Part shown: positions 14,354 to 15,299 of the stretch, in pieces
How the letters are laid out: the number at the start of each line of letters is the position of its first letter
How positions within the stretch are numbered: the stretch's first letter is position 1
DNA from: JAPKZH01 sp964537875
GTDB taxonomy: Bacteria; Acidobacteriota; Aminicenantia; Aminicenantales; UBA4085
Direction of reading: 5' to 3'
DNA length: 15,299 nt
Assembly: GCA_964537875.1 (NCBI GenBank)
Contig: CAZIDN010000080.1
Span: forward strand, 1 to 15,299
Made by a program: the position numbers and the translations under genes
Notes under the pieces: model-generated
Seen by the model: the letters and a program-made list of their open reading frames with translations, nothing else
What the model was told of the DNA's origin: nothing
Databases searched by the model: none

Positions 14354-15274
14354 CTATTCCTCCGGGACCTTATCCTTCTCGCCTTTCTTGAAAAGGTCGA
14401 GCTGGCCCTCCCGAATCTTTTGGACGATATCCTCGAGCACCGGGTATTGCTTGATCAAGGAGAGGGGGATATCGATCTTCTCCCCGCTGACCATGTTCTT
14501 GATCTGGAGGGCATTGGCCAGGGCCTGTCCGCGGTAGTGATTGTTGGTGATGACGTAGACCCTGTCGGTGTCCTTGCCCAATTCCTTGATCTTTTCCACC
14601 CATTCCTCGAGCTCATCCGTCGTGTAGAGATAGTTGTAGCGCTCGTCCCGGCCGGCGTCTTCCCTGAACCAATCTTTGTAATTGCGGCCGTGGAGCCTGA
14701 CGTAAGAGAATTTGGGGTTGGTGACAACCGCGCCGGGCTTTATGGAATTGCGCAGGACGGGCTGGTCGATATTGCAGAAACAAACGCCCTGCTGCTTGAG
14801 AAGCTTGTAAAAATTATAGTCGTCCCAGGACGAATGCCGGACCTCAAGGGCCAGAGGATAGCCGGAAAAAAGCTTGAACAGCCCGAGGAGATAATCGATG
14901 TGGGCCGTCGTGTTGACATAAGACCAGGGGAACTGGAGGAGAAGAGAGGCCAGCCTGCCGGCGGCCACCAACGGCTCAATGCCGTGCTTGAACGTATCGA
15001 CATCTTTTTGAGAAAAATCTTTCCGGACGTGGGTAAAGATCTGGTGCAGCTTAACCGATAAGAGGAAATCGGGGAACGGCTCGATCTTTTTGACCCAGGA
15101 CAGCGTAACCTGGATGGCGGGCGGTCTGTAAAACGTGCTGTTGACCTCGATGATGTTGATGTATCGTGCTAAAAAGGGAAGCGGATGAAAACGGGAATCG
15201 TGCTTGACGGGATAGACAATCCCCTCCCAGTCGACATAGCTCCATCCGGCTGTCCCGATATAATAGCTGGCCAT
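14354..15274 (-). CDS. DUF72 (YecE-like) family protein with C-terminal QLDLF motif
   Basis: A TIM-barrel protein of the DUF72/YecE family, whose biochemical role is not established. 306 residues. It shows the family marks IGTAGWSYVDWEGIVYP at the N-terminus, INIIEVNSTFYRPP, FLLSVKLHQIFTH, LLLQFPWSY, LALEVRHSSWDD, SYVRLHGRN and VYVITNNHYRGQALANA. The C-terminal tail is charged and contains QLDLF (291-295), the consensus shape of a beta-sliding-clamp-binding peptide, exposed after the barrel. It is the first gene of the operon with the lysA-like and URO-D-like genes. The start at 15274 puts the conserved GTAGW at residue 7, as expected; no clear Shine-Dalgarno precedes it. Confidence 0.9.
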   Translation of the reverse strand: MASYYIGTAGWSYVDWEGIVYPVKHDSRFHPLPFLARYINIIEVNSTFYRPPAIQVTLSWVKKIEPFPDFLLSVKLHQIFTHVRKDFSQKDVDTFKHGIEPLVAAGRLASLLLQFPWSYVNTTAHIDYLLGLFKLFSGYPLALEVRHSSWDDYNFYKLLKQQGVCFCNIDQPVLRNSIKPGAVVTNPKFSYVRLHGRNYKDWFREDAGRDERYNYLYTTDELEEWVEKIKELGKDTDRVYVITNNHYRGQALANALQIKNMVSGEKIDIPLSLIKQYPVLEDIVQKIREGQLDLFKKGEKDKVPEE

Positions 15275-15299
15275 GCTGTAGAGTCTATTTTATGGGAAT
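15275..15299 (-). promoter_or_regulatory. Partial upstream region of the DUF72 operon
   Basis: Reading toward the gene, TAAAAT lies about 13-18 bases before the ATG and could be a -10 element, which would give a very short leader and agree with the lack of a Shine-Dalgarno. The -35 region lies beyond the window, so this is only a hint. Confidence 0.25.

Noticed and set aside
13643..15061. Open frame of 472 codons antisense to the lysA-like and DUF72 genes
   Set aside because: It crosses two coupled conserved genes on the minus strand and reads as low-complexity Arg/Leu/Asp-rich sequence without motifs.

Overview
The window is a GC-rich bacterial chromosome segment. It carries an SOS-type mutagenesis cassette, a two-component system with a probable output gene, a small oxidative-stress pair and a three-gene metabolic operon. 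The long secreted protein with N-terminal TPR and about twelve 'SPDG'-type propeller motifs, the URO-D-like protein of the 'GSGNSIP' type and the lexA/Y-polymerase/dnaE2 arrangement together suggest an Acidobacteriota or Aminicenantota-like anaerobe. That placement is an impression from gene content, not a computed classification.

Layout. 1-5218 (+): a LexA-type repressor, then 288 bp of small repeats, then a Y-family DNA polymerase and a DnaE2-type polymerase III alpha subunit 9 bp apart. This resembles the known lexA-imuA-imuB-dnaE2 mutasome cassettes, but no imuA is present and the Y-family member keeps its catalytic acids (DinB-like, not ImuB-like). 5252-5290: a perfect 18-bp-stem palindrome between convergent genes, whose core recurs at 10778-10804. 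5372-10399 (-): histidine kinase, then OmpR/PhoB-type regulator, then secreted TPR/PD40 protein. A perfect 11-bp tandem repeat, the spacing used by PhoB-family regulators, lies between the regulator and the PD40 gene. 10400-10962: an AT-richer intergenic region with a probable pseudogene remnant, the second palindrome copy and a 7-1-7 palindrome over a TATAAT box. 10963-12009 (+): peroxiredoxin and nitroreductase. 12006-15274 (-): DUF72 protein, diaminopimelate decarboxylase-like enzyme and URO-D-like methyltransferase family protein in a tight operon that converges on the nitroreductase, sharing the four bases TTAA.

How the genes fit together. LexA probably represses itself and perhaps the downstream polymerase pair. 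After DNA damage, DinB would bind the clamp through its PLSLF motif and DnaE2 would extend, a two-polymerase translesion module working without ImuA/ImuB. The kinase/regulator pair probably controls the PD40 envelope protein. The peroxiredoxin/nitroreductase pair looks like a redox-stress operon that may answer to a Fur/PerR-family repressor. The DUF72 protein ends in a canonical-looking clamp-binding motif (QLDLF), hinting at a DNA-associated role despite its metabolic neighbours.

The items most worth following up are the non-canonical lexA-dinB-dnaE2 cassette, the QLDLF tail on DUF72, the 11-bp tandem repeat upstream of the PD40 gene, the 7-1-7 palindrome upstream of the peroxiredoxin and the duplicated 12-mer at the lexA start.
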